Part shown: positions 18,978-30,147 of the stretch, in pieces
How positions within the stretch are numbered: position 1 is the first letter of the stretch
How the letters are laid out: each line of letters begins with the position of its first letter
Origin: CAYQMF01 sp964418595
Lineage (GTDB): Bacteria; Planctomycetota; UBA1135; UBA2386
Length of the DNA stretch: 64,000 nt
Direction of reading: 5' to 3'
Assembly (NCBI GenBank): GCA_964418595.1
Contig: CAYQMF010000012.1
Coordinates: forward strand, 21,768 to 85,767
Notes under the pieces: model-generated
Database searches by the model: none
The model's input: the letters and a program-made list of their open reading frames with translations, nothing else
What the model was told of the DNA's origin: nothing
Position numbers and translations under genes: made by a program

Positions 18978-19594
18978 CGGAAGCGCCTGATCACACCCTT
19001 GACGATGCCGCGGATCTCGACGTCCGTCACGAAGATCGGCGCCATGGTCTCATTGGCCGGCTGAAGGCGGACGACGCCATTCTTCTCGCGGTAGTAGCGC
19101 TTCAGCGTCGCCTCTTCCCCCGCGAGGATCGCGACCACGATCTGGCCGTTGCGGGGAGATTTGTGTGACTCGACCACGACGAGGTCGCCATCGGCGATGT
19201 GGTCCTCGATCATCGAGTTGCCGCGCACTTCGAGGAGGAACACGCCGTCGCCAGTCGGCACGAGATCGACCAGACGCAACTCCTCCCGGTCTTCCACAGC
19301 CTGGATGGGCTGCCCCGCCCGGATGCGGCCGAGCAGCGGAAGCGACGGCTCGTCCCGTCCCGCGTCCTCGGTTCCGTCGGGATCGAAGATCACCGCCACC
19401 GCCCTCGACCGTCCCGGCTCGCGAACGATCGCGCCCTTGGCCTCCAGGTGGCGAAGGTGCTCATGGATCGTGATCTTGTTGACCCCGAGTGCCTGCGCGG
19501 CCTCGTCGAGCGTCGGTGAGATCCCGTGCTCGCTGCGGTAGTCGCGGAAGAAGCGCAGCACCGCGATCTGGCGCTCGGTCAGCATGATTGGCAT
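18974..19594 (-). CDS. lexA: LexA SOS repressor
   Basis: A 206-residue LexA with the standard two domains. The N-terminal winged helix begins MLTERQIAVLRFFRDYRSEHGISPTL, with the recognition region NKITIHEHLRHLEAKG. The C-terminal S24 latent peptidase has the Ala93-Gly94 self-cleavage site (GRIRAGQP), catalytic Ser127 (VRGNSMIEDHIADGD) and Lys165 (EATLKRYYRE). It represses SOS genes and is inactivated by RecA-stimulated self-cleavage. The second methionine (residue 4) is an equally good start. A GTTC-N6-GTTC sequence about 40-50 bp upstream (19632-19645) could be its own operator. It is coupled to the CDGSH gene downstream. Confidence 0.95.
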   Translation of the reverse strand: MPIMLTERQIAVLRFFRDYRSEHGISPTLDEAAQALGVNKITIHEHLRHLEAKGAIVREPGRSRAVAVIFDPDGTEDAGRDEPSLPLLGRIRAGQPIQAVEDREELRLVDLVPTGDGVFLLEVRGNSMIEDHIADGDLVVVESHKSPRNGQIVVAILAGEEATLKRYYREKNGVVRLQPANETMAPIFVTDVEIRGIVKGVIRRFR

Positions 19595-19631
19595 GGGATC
19601 CTCACATCACGCGTCGCTTGGACGGGCAGTT

Positions 19632-19645
19632 GAACAACCACGAAC
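19632..19645 (-). promoter_or_regulatory. Candidate LexA operator (GTTC-N6-GTTC)
   Basis: On the lexA coding strand the sequence GTTCGTGGTTGTTC lies 38-51 bp before the lexA start. It resembles the direct-repeat GTTC-N7-GTTC operators of alphaproteobacteria but with a 6-nt spacer. The assignment is by resemblance and position only. Confidence 0.25.
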
Positions 19646-19700
19646 GGAAGGCCGGACAACGGGAAGGAAAACGAGAGGCGACGAGGGACACGGACGCGCT

Positions 19701-20174
19701 TCAGAACACGAGCGCCGCGAACACGAAGCACGCCAACAGTACGCCCGCTCCCAACATCTCCGCAGCCAGCGAGCGCCGTTCGCTCGAATCGGGCCGGAGG
19801 ACGCCCATCGATGACCGCACTTGATCCGCTCTCTCTGGTGATGGTTGCAACGGCACCACCGCCGGAACACCCCTCGACACACGCGCTTCCACAGGATCTG
19901 TCGCAGGAGCGCGAAGCGAGACCACGAAGCGTCCCTCCATGCGCTCGCCGCGAGGGATCGCAGTCGGAGTCGCGCCACGCGCCGAAGAAGACGCCGAAGG
20001 AGTCACGGGGGCGCGGACCGGTCGGACGCGAAGCCCCTGAACCATCGACCAGGCCCCGCCAGCGGACACTTCGGCCTGATCGGATCGACCTGCCATCGGA
20101 GTCCGGACGGGTCGCGGAGGCCGGGCGTACCACACGTTGGCGGGCGGAACACGATGCGTCGGGAGTGTTGTCAT
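19701..20174 (-). CDS. Small tail-anchored membrane protein upstream of lexA
   Basis: A 157-residue protein with a Pro/Arg-rich, probably disordered N-terminal part and one hydrophobic segment at the extreme C terminus (LGAGVLLACFVFAALVF), so it should be tail-anchored with its N terminus in the cytoplasm. I see no LysM or other domain. ATG 20174 is preceded by a GAAAGGCAG ribosome-binding-like sequence; an earlier start in the frame at 20234 lacks one. It lies 106 bp upstream of lexA on the same strand. Several bacteria encode a small membrane division inhibitor next to lexA (YneA, SidA, DivS types), but sequence similarity to these was not seen, so that role is only a guess. Confidence 0.6.
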   Translation of the reverse strand: MTTLPTHRVPPANVWYARPPRPVRTPMAGRSDQAEVSAGGAWSMVQGLRVRPVRAPVTPSASSSARGATPTAIPRGERMEGRFVVSLRAPATDPVEARVSRGVPAVVPLQPSPERADQVRSSMGVLRPDSSERRSLAAEMLGAGVLLACFVFAALVF

Positions 20175-20197
20175 CGTTAGGCTGCCTTTCGGTTTAG

Positions 20198-20219
20198 GTT
20201 TGGGGCACGTTAGCCAAAC
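20198..20219. promoter_or_regulatory. Palindrome GTTTGG-N10-CCAAAC in a divergent promoter
   Basis: A 22-bp inverted repeat with 6-bp perfect arms lies 24-45 bp before the start of the tail-anchored protein and about 115 bp before the kinase gene on the other strand. It is placed like an operator. An imperfect GTTC-N7-GTTT direct repeat (20216-20230, minus strand) overlaps it. The regulator is unknown; LexA is one option. Confidence 0.4.
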
Positions 20220-20331
20220 AAAACGCGAACGCAAGCCCCGCGCGGCGAATCCTTCCCTTCACTCCCCCGCGGTGCCACCGGTAGGGTGGCGACCCAGGCT
20301 TCCTCACCGACCGGCCGCAGGCACCCACTCG

Positions 20332-23421
<3,090 letters not shown>

Positions 23422-23458
23422 CGCGCGCACCGGCGGCGCCGCGGGCTATCATCCCCCC

Positions 23459-25042
23459 GTGAACCGCACCCCCGACGCAGCCTGGACCCTCAAGCCCATC
23501 GAGGCGGACGGTCTTCCGCCCAGGATCGAGATCGGGGCCGATGGTCTGGGGCTCGGCCGCGCAGCCACGAATCAGGTCTGCCTCGCCGCGGAAGCCTACC
23601 CGCACGTGTCCGCGCACCACGCCCGCCTGCGCATCGACACCGATGGCACGCCCGTGGTCGAGGACCTCGGCTCGCGCAACGGCACCTACGTGAACGGCAA
23701 GGCCGTCTCCACCAAGCGCCTGCACGATGGCGACACCATCCGCCTCGGCGCCCAGGGGCCGCAGTTCGTGATCGAGAACACGGTGTTGGCGGGTCCAGCC
23801 ACGGTGGTCGACGTGGTCTCGTTGCCGCGGCCCCGAACGGAGCTGAGCGAGACGACCGTGTTCCGCGTGCGCCGCGCGCTCGGGCTCCCCGAAGACGCCG
23901 ACGTCGGCGAGCTGGTGCGGACGAGCGAGCGCCGGTCCCGCCGCTGGCTCGGAGTCGCCGCCGTCGCGGGCGTGATCGTGGTCGCAGGCTCCGCGTACGC
24001 CGTGCACGCGTCGGGCCGCGACGAGGTCGCGCGCCTCGAGCGCCTCAACGCCGAACTGCAGAGCCGGGTGGTCTCGAACGCCGAGTTGATCGAGAAGGAG
24101 CGTGCGGCGTGGGATGCCCAGCGCGAGCGCCTGCAGGCGGAGCGCACCGCGCTCCAGGCGCGCATCCAGCAGCTCGCCGAGCACGAGGAATCGGCGTCGG
24201 CCGAACTCGCGAGCCTGCGCACCGACCTGTCGCAGACCAACACCGCTCTCGCCCGTTTCGATCCACTCACCCTCGATCACGCGCGACAGGTCGAAGTCGT
24301 GCGCGTGCAGCGGGCGGTGGTCTTCGTCGAAACCAAGATCCGGTACCGCAGCAGCAAGACCGGGCTCGCCCTGCGCCGCCGCCAGATTCCGGGCCAGGAA
24401 GACGGGCAGGTGACGTTCGACGAGGACGCCGCCCTGGTCGAGGAGGAGAGCAGCGGCTCCGGGTTCTGCATCTCGCCCGAAGGGCTCATCGTCAGCAACG
24501 CGCACGTCGTGCAGCCGACGGGGTTCGATCGCAGCTACGACATCGACGAGACCGAGCGGCTCGTCCCGGAGATGCACTACGCCGTCGTCTTCTCCAACAG
24601 CGCCGAGCGCCATCCCGCCCGCCTGCTCAAGGTGCTCACCGACGGCGACGACGACCTCTCGCTGCTCTCGATCGAGCCCTTCCCTGGCATGGCCCATCTC
24701 GCCGGCTTCACCACCGACACGAAACCCCCCGCGCCCGGCGCCGAGGTCTACCTGCACGGGTTCCCGCTGGGCAAGATGGCCATTCAGGACGGCGACCGCG
24801 TGGTGGTCTCCAGCTTCCGCGGCATCCTCAGCCGCGCGGTCTCCAACTGGCTGCAGGTCGACGCGGCCGTACACCCCGGCAACAGCGGCGGCCCGCTGAC
24901 CGACGGCGCGGGGCGGGTGATCGGCGTGGTCTGCCGGGTGCAGCGCATCTCCGCCGGCGCCCTCGCGCCGGACATGGGCTACGCGATCCCGATCGACAGG
25001 GTCGCACGTCTGCTCCCGCCACCCGCGGAGGCAGGCAAGTAG
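23459..25042 (+). CDS. FHA-domain membrane serine protease (S1/HtrA-like)
   Basis: A 527-residue protein starting at GTG. An N-terminal FHA domain (about 22-108) has the phosphothreonine-binding signature GLGRAATNQVCL, VSAHHARL and LGSRNGTYVNG. One transmembrane segment (about 160-183) is followed by a coiled coil rich in Glu/Gln/Arg (about 185-275). The C-terminal trypsin-fold protease has His349 (SNAHVV), Asp399 (DDDLSLLSI) and Ser476 (GNSGGPL), so the triad is complete. No PDZ domain is visible. FHA domains bind phosphothreonine. Being 38 bp downstream of a membrane Ser/Thr kinase, this protease may be recruited to a kinase-phosphorylated site. A kinase-to-protease signalling pair is therefore a reasonable inference. 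Confidence 0.88.
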   Translation: MNRTPDAAWTLKPIEADGLPPRIEIGADGLGLGRAATNQVCLAAEAYPHVSAHHARLRIDTDGTPVVEDLGSRNGTYVNGKAVSTKRLHDGDTIRLGAQGPQFVIENTVLAGPATVVDVVSLPRPRTELSETTVFRVRRALGLPEDADVGELVRTSERRSRRWLGVAAVAGVIVVAGSAYAVHASGRDEVARLERLNAELQSRVVSNAELIEKERAAWDAQRERLQAERTALQARIQQLAEHEESASAELASLRTDLSQTNTALARFDPLTLDHARQVEVVRVQRAVVFVETKIRYRSSKTGLALRRRQIPGQEDGQVTFDEDAALVEEESSGSGFCISPEGLIVSNAHVVQPTGFDRSYDIDETERLVPEMHYAVVFSNSAERHPARLLKVLTDGDDDLSLLSIEPFPGMAHLAGFTTDTKPPAPGAEVYLHGFPLGKMAIQDGDRVVVSSFRGILSRAVSNWLQVDAAVHPGNSGGPLTDGAGRVIGVVCRVQRISAGALAPDMGYAIPIDRVARLLPPPAEAGK

Positions 25043-25152
25043 CGCGCACGACGTTTCGTGCTCGCCGTCGTGAGGGAGAAGGCCATACTCCCGCCGTGCC
25101 CCGTCCAGACCTCCGCTTGATCCAGCGGCTGTCCCCTGCCGATCAGTAGTGC

Positions 25153-25788
25153 ATGCCGGTGCCGTTCGAATCGCCCATGGACCGGCTCCGCGCGGAGTGG
25201 GATCGCAAGGCCGCCGACGACGCGTTCGCCGCCTCGTGTCCCGACCGCACCGACTGGACGCCCGAGTCCTTCCGCGCGTCCGGTGACGCCCTGTTCGCAA
25301 GGCGCGTCGCGACACACCTGCCCGCATTCGCGGAAGCGGTCGGTGTGCCGGCGGGACAGTTTCGCGTGCTCGACTTCGGTTGCGGCGCAGGTCGCCTCGT
25401 GTCGGCGACGCGCGCGGCCTGCGGCGAAGTACACGCCGTCGACGTGAGCCCGAAGATGCTGGCGCGCGCGCACGAAACCGCAGGCGGCCTGTCGAACTGC
25501 CGCTTCGCGCTCTCCGACGGGCTGACCCTGCAGTGCGTGAACCGCCAGACGTACCATCTGGCGCTGTGCATCGACGTCCTCGGCCACCAGCCGTCGGATG
25601 CCTTCGTCCGCTATCTCCTGGGGCAGTTCCAGGACAAGCTCGTGCCGGGGGGGGTGGTCGTCGCCGACCTCCCTGCCCCCTTCGTCGATGCGCGCGTCGA
25701 CGCCATCCTCGCGATGCTGCAGCTCACGCGCCTGCACACCGAGCGCGACGACGGACGACTCTGGCTCCAGTTGCAACGGACCCGCTGA
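25153..25788 (+). CDS. SAM-dependent methyltransferase
   Basis: A 211-residue class I methyltransferase. Motif I is FRVLDFGCGAGRLV, the ribose-binding acidic residue follows in EVHAVDVSPKMLARAHE, and CRFALSDGLTL, YHLALCIDVLGHQ and KLVPGGVVVADLP are the later conserved segments. The N-terminal region (MDRLRAEWDRKAADDAF) is common in such enzymes acting on small molecules or tRNA, but the substrate is unclear. It starts 110 bp after the FHA-protease gene on the same strand, and that gap holds no other gene. Confidence 0.8.
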   Translation: MPVPFESPMDRLRAEWDRKAADDAFAASCPDRTDWTPESFRASGDALFARRVATHLPAFAEAVGVPAGQFRVLDFGCGAGRLVSATRAACGEVHAVDVSPKMLARAHETAGGLSNCRFALSDGLTLQCVNRQTYHLALCIDVLGHQPSDAFVRYLLGQFQDKLVPGGVVVADLPAPFVDARVDAILAMLQLTRLHTERDDGRLWLQLQRTR

Positions 25789-25901
25789 GTCTGGCCGCAA
25801 CCCGCGACCGAGGCTGGAGTTGAGGCTGGGGGAACGCGCTGGGGACGACACGCGGAAATCTTCGCGCCAGCAGCGGGTTAGCCGCCTGCCCCGATCCCCG
25901 C

Positions 25902-26498
25902 ATGCCGTTCCGAAGAAGCCCGCCCCGCGAGAAACGCCAGCCCGTGCCGCTCCGAGCCGTCGTCACCGACTCTCTCCGCCGAGAGCACGACCTCATCCGC
26001 CGGGCGGCTTCGATCCTCTCGCGCATGACCGAAGCCGTGGCGGGCGGCGCTCGCTTGCCGGGCGACGACCTCGCCACCCTGATCCGCTTCCTGCGCGAGT
26101 GCGCGGAGCATCAGCATCACCGCAAGGAGGAGTCGCTGCTCCTCGTGACCTTGGCCGCGCGCGGCGATGACGACGACGCCGAGGGCGTCGGCGAGCTGTT
26201 GCGCGACCACGAAGAGACGCGCGAACTGGTGTACATGCTGACCCTCTTCTGGGACCCGACGCACGATCTTCCTGCCGATGGACGAGCCGCGTTCACACAC
26301 GTCGCGAAGACCTACTGCGATCGGATCGAGCGCCACATGGCGCACGAGGAGGCGAGTTTCTTTCCGCTCGCCGAGCGCATGATCCCGGGCGACGAGAAGC
26401 TCGATCTCCTGCGCGAGTTCGCGGCGATCGATCACGATCGGCCGTCGGTGGCGGACTGGACCGCCGAGCTGGATCGACTGCAGGCTCGCTGGAGCTAG
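25902..26498 (+). CDS. Hemerythrin-like HHE domain protein
   Basis: A 198-residue four-helix-bundle protein with the histidine/glutamate pattern of the hemerythrin HHE family. Metal-binding candidates occur in LRREHDLIRRA, AEHQHHRKEESLL, LLRDHEETRELV and RIERHMAHEEASFFPLAE. Such proteins bind a di-iron centre and are linked to oxygen, nitric oxide or oxidative-stress handling. There is no membrane segment or fused domain. It lies between a methyltransferase and an exonuclease on the same strand without tight coupling. Confidence 0.85.
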   Translation: MPFRRSPPREKRQPVPLRAVVTDSLRREHDLIRRAASILSRMTEAVAGGARLPGDDLATLIRFLRECAEHQHHRKEESLLLVTLAARGDDDDAEGVGELLRDHEETRELVYMLTLFWDPTHDLPADGRAAFTHVAKTYCDRIERHMAHEEASFFPLAERMIPGDEKLDLLREFAAIDHDRPSVADWTAELDRLQARWS

Positions 26499-26552
26499 AA
26501 GCATTCTCCGCCGGGCCCATCGCGACCGGCGGCCGCAACCCGACGGGTCGCT

Positions 26553-26569
26553 GCGTCGCTACGCGACGC
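26553..26569 (+). terminator. Short hairpin after hemerythrin gene
   Basis: The inverted repeat gcgtcgc-tac-gcgacgc lies 55 bp after the hemerythrin stop and is followed by cagaaaggg. It has no T tract, so it is a weak terminator candidate in a 232-bp gene-free interval where nothing else was seen. Confidence 0.3.
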
Positions 26570-26730
26570 CAGAAAGGGCCGCCGGCGATGTTCTTGTCCG
26601 AAGGCGGGCCCCAACCCCGGGCAACCACAGGCTTGCGTCATCGCCTGATTCGCGCGCCACGCAACGATTCGCGGTGTTGGGGACCCAGGTCGGGTCTTGG
26701 TGCCGCTGCGTGCGGGGATACGTTGGCGCC

Positions 26731-27354
26731 ATGGAGTTGCAGCTTGGCAAGCCCCTCGTGTTCCTGGACCTCGAGACCACCGGGCTCGACATCGCCACCG
26801 ATCGGATCGTCGAGATCGGCCTCGTCCGCCTGAATCCGGACGGACGGCGCGAACAGCTCGTCGAGCGCGTCGACCCCGGCATCGACATCCCGGAGCAGGC
26901 GGCGAAGGTGCACGGCATCCGCACGGAGGAAGTGCGAGGCCTGTTCGGCAAGCCGAAGCTGGGCCGCATCCTCGACCGGCTGGTCGCCTTCATCGGTGAC
27001 GCGGATCTCGGCGGGTTCAACTCCATCGGCTTCGACCTTCCCCTGTGGCAGCAGGAGTGCCGCCGGCACGGTGGCGAGTTCGACCTCGGCACGCGCCGTC
27101 TCGTCGACGCCAAGATCGTGTTCAACGCGAAGGAGACCACGTGGGACCGCTTCCTCATGGGACCGCGCAACCTCACGGCGGCTGTCCGGCACTACTGCGG
27201 CCGCGATCTCGACGGCGCGCACTCGGCGGGCGCCGATGCCAACGCGACCATCGACGTGCTGCTGGCCCAGTTGCGCCGCTACCCCGACCTGCCGCGCGAC
27301 CCCGCCGGGCTGCACGAGTTCTGCATGCGCGCCCGGGCGCTCGCCGAGGCGTGA
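26731..27354 (+). CDS. DnaQ-type 3'-5' exonuclease (DEDD family)
   Basis: A 207-residue exonuclease with all three ExoI-III motifs. FLDLETTGLD has the first Asp/Glu pair (13 and 15), GFNSIGFDLPLW is ExoII, and HSAGADANATIDVL is ExoIII with the His/Asp pair of the DEDDh type. It should remove nucleotides from 3' ends of DNA or RNA with two metal ions. It is a stand-alone exonuclease, not fused to a polymerase or GIY-YIG domain. ATG 26731 matches the start of the conserved domain. It precedes the ACP gene by 77 bp, but a role in that pathway is unlikely. Confidence 0.9.
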   Translation: MELQLGKPLVFLDLETTGLDIATDRIVEIGLVRLNPDGRREQLVERVDPGIDIPEQAAKVHGIRTEEVRGLFGKPKLGRILDRLVAFIGDADLGGFNSIGFDLPLWQQECRRHGGEFDLGTRRLVDAKIVFNAKETTWDRFLMGPRNLTAAVRHYCGRDLDGAHSAGADANATIDVLLAQLRRYPDLPRDPAGLHEFCMRARALAEA

Positions 27355-27431
27355 GCGGCAGGATCTTGCCAGGGGAAGCGCCGCTTCGCGGTTCACCACG
27401 ACGTCACCAGACCTAGAATCCCCGCCCTCGC

Positions 27432-27704
27432 ATGGATCGCGTCCAAGTCGCCGAGATCAAGCAGTTGATCATCACGAGTCTCAACCTTCCCGGCGTCACC
27501 CCGGCCGACATCGTGGACGACGCGCCCCTGTTCGGCGCGGGCCTCGGCCTCGACTCCGTCGACGCGCTGGAGCTGGTCGTCGCGCTCGAGAAGGCATACG
27601 GCATCCAGATCGCCGACGATCAGGTGGGCCGGCAGGTGTTCGGCTCTGCCCAGGCGCTCGCCGACTTCGTCAACGCGCGGCTGAGTGCCGCCCCCGGGAT
27701 GTGA
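27432..27704 (+). CDS. Acyl carrier protein
   Basis: A 90-residue carrier protein with the phosphopantetheine attachment site LGLDSVDALELV (Ser42), in the normal position and length. It begins a run of four overlapping genes with the two ketosynthase-type genes and the flavoenzyme. Its stop overlaps the next start (GTG 27701) by 4 bp. It is therefore probably a dedicated carrier for the product of this locus, not the housekeeping fatty-acid ACP. Confidence 0.93.
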   Translation: MDRVQVAEIKQLIITSLNLPGVTPADIVDDAPLFGAGLGLDSVDALELVVALEKAYGIQIADDQVGRQVFGSAQALADFVNARLSAAPGM

Positions 27705-28924
27705 CCACCACGCGCCCGCTGCCCGAGGCTCGCCCGCCGGTCGCCATCACCGGCATCGGCGCGGTGTGCGGCTTCGGGAACGGGGTCGAACGGCTGCTCG
27801 CTGGGTTGCGCGCCGCGCAGCCGGCGATGACCGAGGTCTCGGTCTTCGCCGTCGAGGGTCATCGCACGCGCCTCGGCTCGCAAGTGCCGGACGCAGCGAC
27901 GCAGGATCTCGATCCTGGTCTCAGCCGCGGCGATCGCTTCGCGGTGCTCGCCGCGCGCGAGGCGGTGACCGACGCGGGGCTCGATGCGGCGCACCTGGGC
28001 GATGCCGGTGTGTTCCTCGGCAGCAGCAACGGCGGCCTCCTCGAGGGCGAGCGCTTCCTGCGCCGGCTGCGCGACGGCGATGCGCTCGGCCTGCGCACGG
28101 TCGCGTCGCACCAGAACAACGGACCCGGCGACGCGGTCGCCAAGGACCTCGGCGCACACGGCCCGGTCGTGACCAGCTCGTCGGCCTGTACGTCGGCGAA
28201 CATGGCGCTGGCCTCCGCGCTCGACGCGCTGCGCGCGGGCGAATGCGAGGTCGCGATCGCGGGCGGCGCCGACGCGATGTGCGAGACGACGTATGCGGGC
28301 TTCAACTCGCTGCGGGCGGTCGATCCGGCGCCGGCGCAGCCCTTCCGCGCCGCGCGTGCCGGCCTCTCGATGGGCGAGGGCGCGGGCGTCCTCGTGCTCG
28401 AGACGCTCGCCCATGCGCGCGCGCGTGGCGCGACGATCCTCGCCGAACTCGCCGGCGCCGGCGCGAGCTGCGACGCCCACCACATGTCGGCGCCCAAGGA
28501 CGACGGCAGCGGTTCGCTGGCCGCGATGCAGCGGGCCCTCGCCGACGCGGGGGAAGCGCCGGCGGCGGTTGCCTTCATCAACGCGCACGGGACCGGCACT
28601 CCCCACAACGACGTCGCGGAGGCGCGCGCGCTGCGCGCCCTGTTCGGCGACTCGGTGGCGCGCATCCCGGTCACCTCGACCAAGAGTCTGGTCGGACATC
28701 TCCTCGGCGGCTGCGGCGGCCTCGAGGCCGTGGTCTGCGTGCTGGGCCTGCGACACGGCGAGGTCCACGCGACGGCGGGCGATGGTCCCGCCGACCCGGC
28801 GCTCGGCCTCGACCTGGTGCACGACGCCCCGCGCCGGCTCGAAGGCGCCCGCGTCGCCCTCTCCAACAACCTCGCCTTCGGCGGCAACAACTGCGCGCTG
28901 GTGATCCGCCTCACCGCCCCATGA
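27701..28924 (+). CDS. Beta-ketoacyl-ACP synthase (KAS I/II type, catalytic subunit)
   Basis: A 407-residue ketosynthase from GTG 27701. The catalytic triad is intact: Cys163 in SSSACTSAN, His296 in INAHGTGTPHND and His333 in STKSLVGHLLGG. LSMGEGAGVLVLE and the C-terminal SNNLAFGGNNCALVI are also standard for KAS I/II and type II PKS KS-alpha subunits. It should perform decarboxylative condensation on ACP-bound chains. It is translationally coupled to the ACP before it and to the inactive partner after it (ATGA overlap at 28921), which argues for a KS-alpha/KS-beta heterodimer. Confidence 0.92.
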   Translation: MTTTRPLPEARPPVAITGIGAVCGFGNGVERLLAGLRAAQPAMTEVSVFAVEGHRTRLGSQVPDAATQDLDPGLSRGDRFAVLAAREAVTDAGLDAAHLGDAGVFLGSSNGGLLEGERFLRRLRDGDALGLRTVASHQNNGPGDAVAKDLGAHGPVVTSSSACTSANMALASALDALRAGECEVAIAGGADAMCETTYAGFNSLRAVDPAPAQPFRAARAGLSMGEGAGVLVLETLAHARARGATILAELAGAGASCDAHHMSAPKDDGSGSLAAMQRALADAGEAPAAVAFINAHGTGTPHNDVAEARALRALFGDSVARIPVTSTKSLVGHLLGGCGGLEAVVCVLGLRHGEVHATAGDGPADPALGLDLVHDAPRRLEGARVALSNNLAFGGNNCALVIRLTAP

Positions 28925-30147
28925 GCGTCCCGGCGACAGTCGTGGTGACCGGAGTCGGCACCGTCGGCAACTTCGGCATCGGGCTCGATGCGCTCGGCGA
29001 GGCGCTCGCGCGCGGCGTGACGCCGACCTGCGAACTCGACGACCCCAAAGGCTACCGCCGGCGTGGCTCGGTGACCCGCAAGGCCGGCTGCTCGCACTTC
29101 GACCTCGCCGAGTTCGTGTCCCCGGCAAAGGCCCGCCGCATGAGCGACCCGTCGCGGTTCGCGGTCGCCGCGGCACGCATGGCCCTCGCCCATGCGGGGC
29201 TCGCGGCCGACCCATTGCCCGACACCGTGCGCAGCGTGGCGATGGCGACCACGTTCGGCGCCGGCGTGTTCACGGAGCGCCTGCTCGCCGAAATCCTCGA
29301 CTCCGGGCCGCGCGCGGCGTCGCCCTTCCTGTTCACCGACTGCGTCGCCAACGCGCCCGCCGGCCAGATCGCCATCGATCTCCACGCGCGCGGGCCGAAC
29401 GCCACCGTCGTGCAGCGCGAGGCCGGCGGCGTGCTGGCCCTGATCGAGGCGAGCAACGACGTGGCGCTGGGGCGTGCTGATCTCGCCTTCGCCGGCCACG
29501 TCGACGAGATCGGCGCGCTCGTGCACGCGGTCCTCGCGCGCATGCGCGCCCTGTGCCCCGCCGACGCCGACCGCGAACTCCGCCCGCGTCCGTTCGACGC
29601 ACGCCGCCGCGGCTTCGTCGCCGGCGAGGGCGCGACCGTGTGCGTCCTCGAGCGCGAAGCGTCGGCCCGTGCACGCGGCGCCACGCCGCTCGCGCGCGTG
29701 CGCGCGTGGGTGCGCGCCTTCGACCCCACCGCCCCGCGCGCCGCGTGGGGGCACGGTGCCGTCGCGCTCGGCGATCGTTTGCGACGCGGGCTCGCGCGCG
29801 CGGGCCTCGCCCCGACCGACATCCACGCCGTCGTCTGCAGCGCCTCGGGCGCCGTCGGCGGTGATCGCCTCGAAGCGGAGATCCTGCGCCACGTGTGGGG
29901 CGAGACGCTGCCGCCTCTGTTCGCACCCAAGGCCATCACCGGCGAGTACGGCGGCGGCAACCTCGGCGCCGCCTTCGCGATCCTCGCTGGCGCCAGCTCT
30001 GCCCTCCCCGCCGGCCTCACGGCGCCGATCCTCGGTGTCCGTCTGCACCAAGGCCCCCTGCCCACGACGGCGCGTCGGATCCTGCTGGCCGGCCTCGCGT
30101 CGGGCGGCGCGGCAGCCTGGCTCGTCCTCGAACGCATCGCCTCATGA
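28921..30147 (+). CDS. Ketosynthase-like protein without catalytic residues (chain-length-factor type)
   Basis: A 408-residue thiolase-fold protein similar in layout to its neighbour, with GVGTVGNFGIGLDALGEAL at the N terminus and GFVAGEGATVCVLER in the middle. The catalytic triad is lost. The Cys position reads VVQREAGG (Glu167), the first His segment reads VVCSASGAVGGD, and the second reads AITGEYGGGNL. Chain-length factors (KS-beta) of type II polyketide and aryl-polyene systems lack the triad in the same way and pair with KS-alpha to set chain length. It overlaps both neighbours by 4 bp. Confidence 0.82.
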   Translation: MSVPATVVVTGVGTVGNFGIGLDALGEALARGVTPTCELDDPKGYRRRGSVTRKAGCSHFDLAEFVSPAKARRMSDPSRFAVAAARMALAHAGLAADPLPDTVRSVAMATTFGAGVFTERLLAEILDSGPRAASPFLFTDCVANAPAGQIAIDLHARGPNATVVQREAGGVLALIEASNDVALGRADLAFAGHVDEIGALVHAVLARMRALCPADADRELRPRPFDARRRGFVAGEGATVCVLEREASARARGATPLARVRAWVRAFDPTAPRAAWGHGAVALGDRLRRGLARAGLAPTDIHAVVCSASGAVGGDRLEAEILRHVWGETLPPLFAPKAITGEYGGGNLGAAFAILAGASSALPAGLTAPILGVRLHQGPLPTTARRILLAGLASGGAAAWLVLERIAS

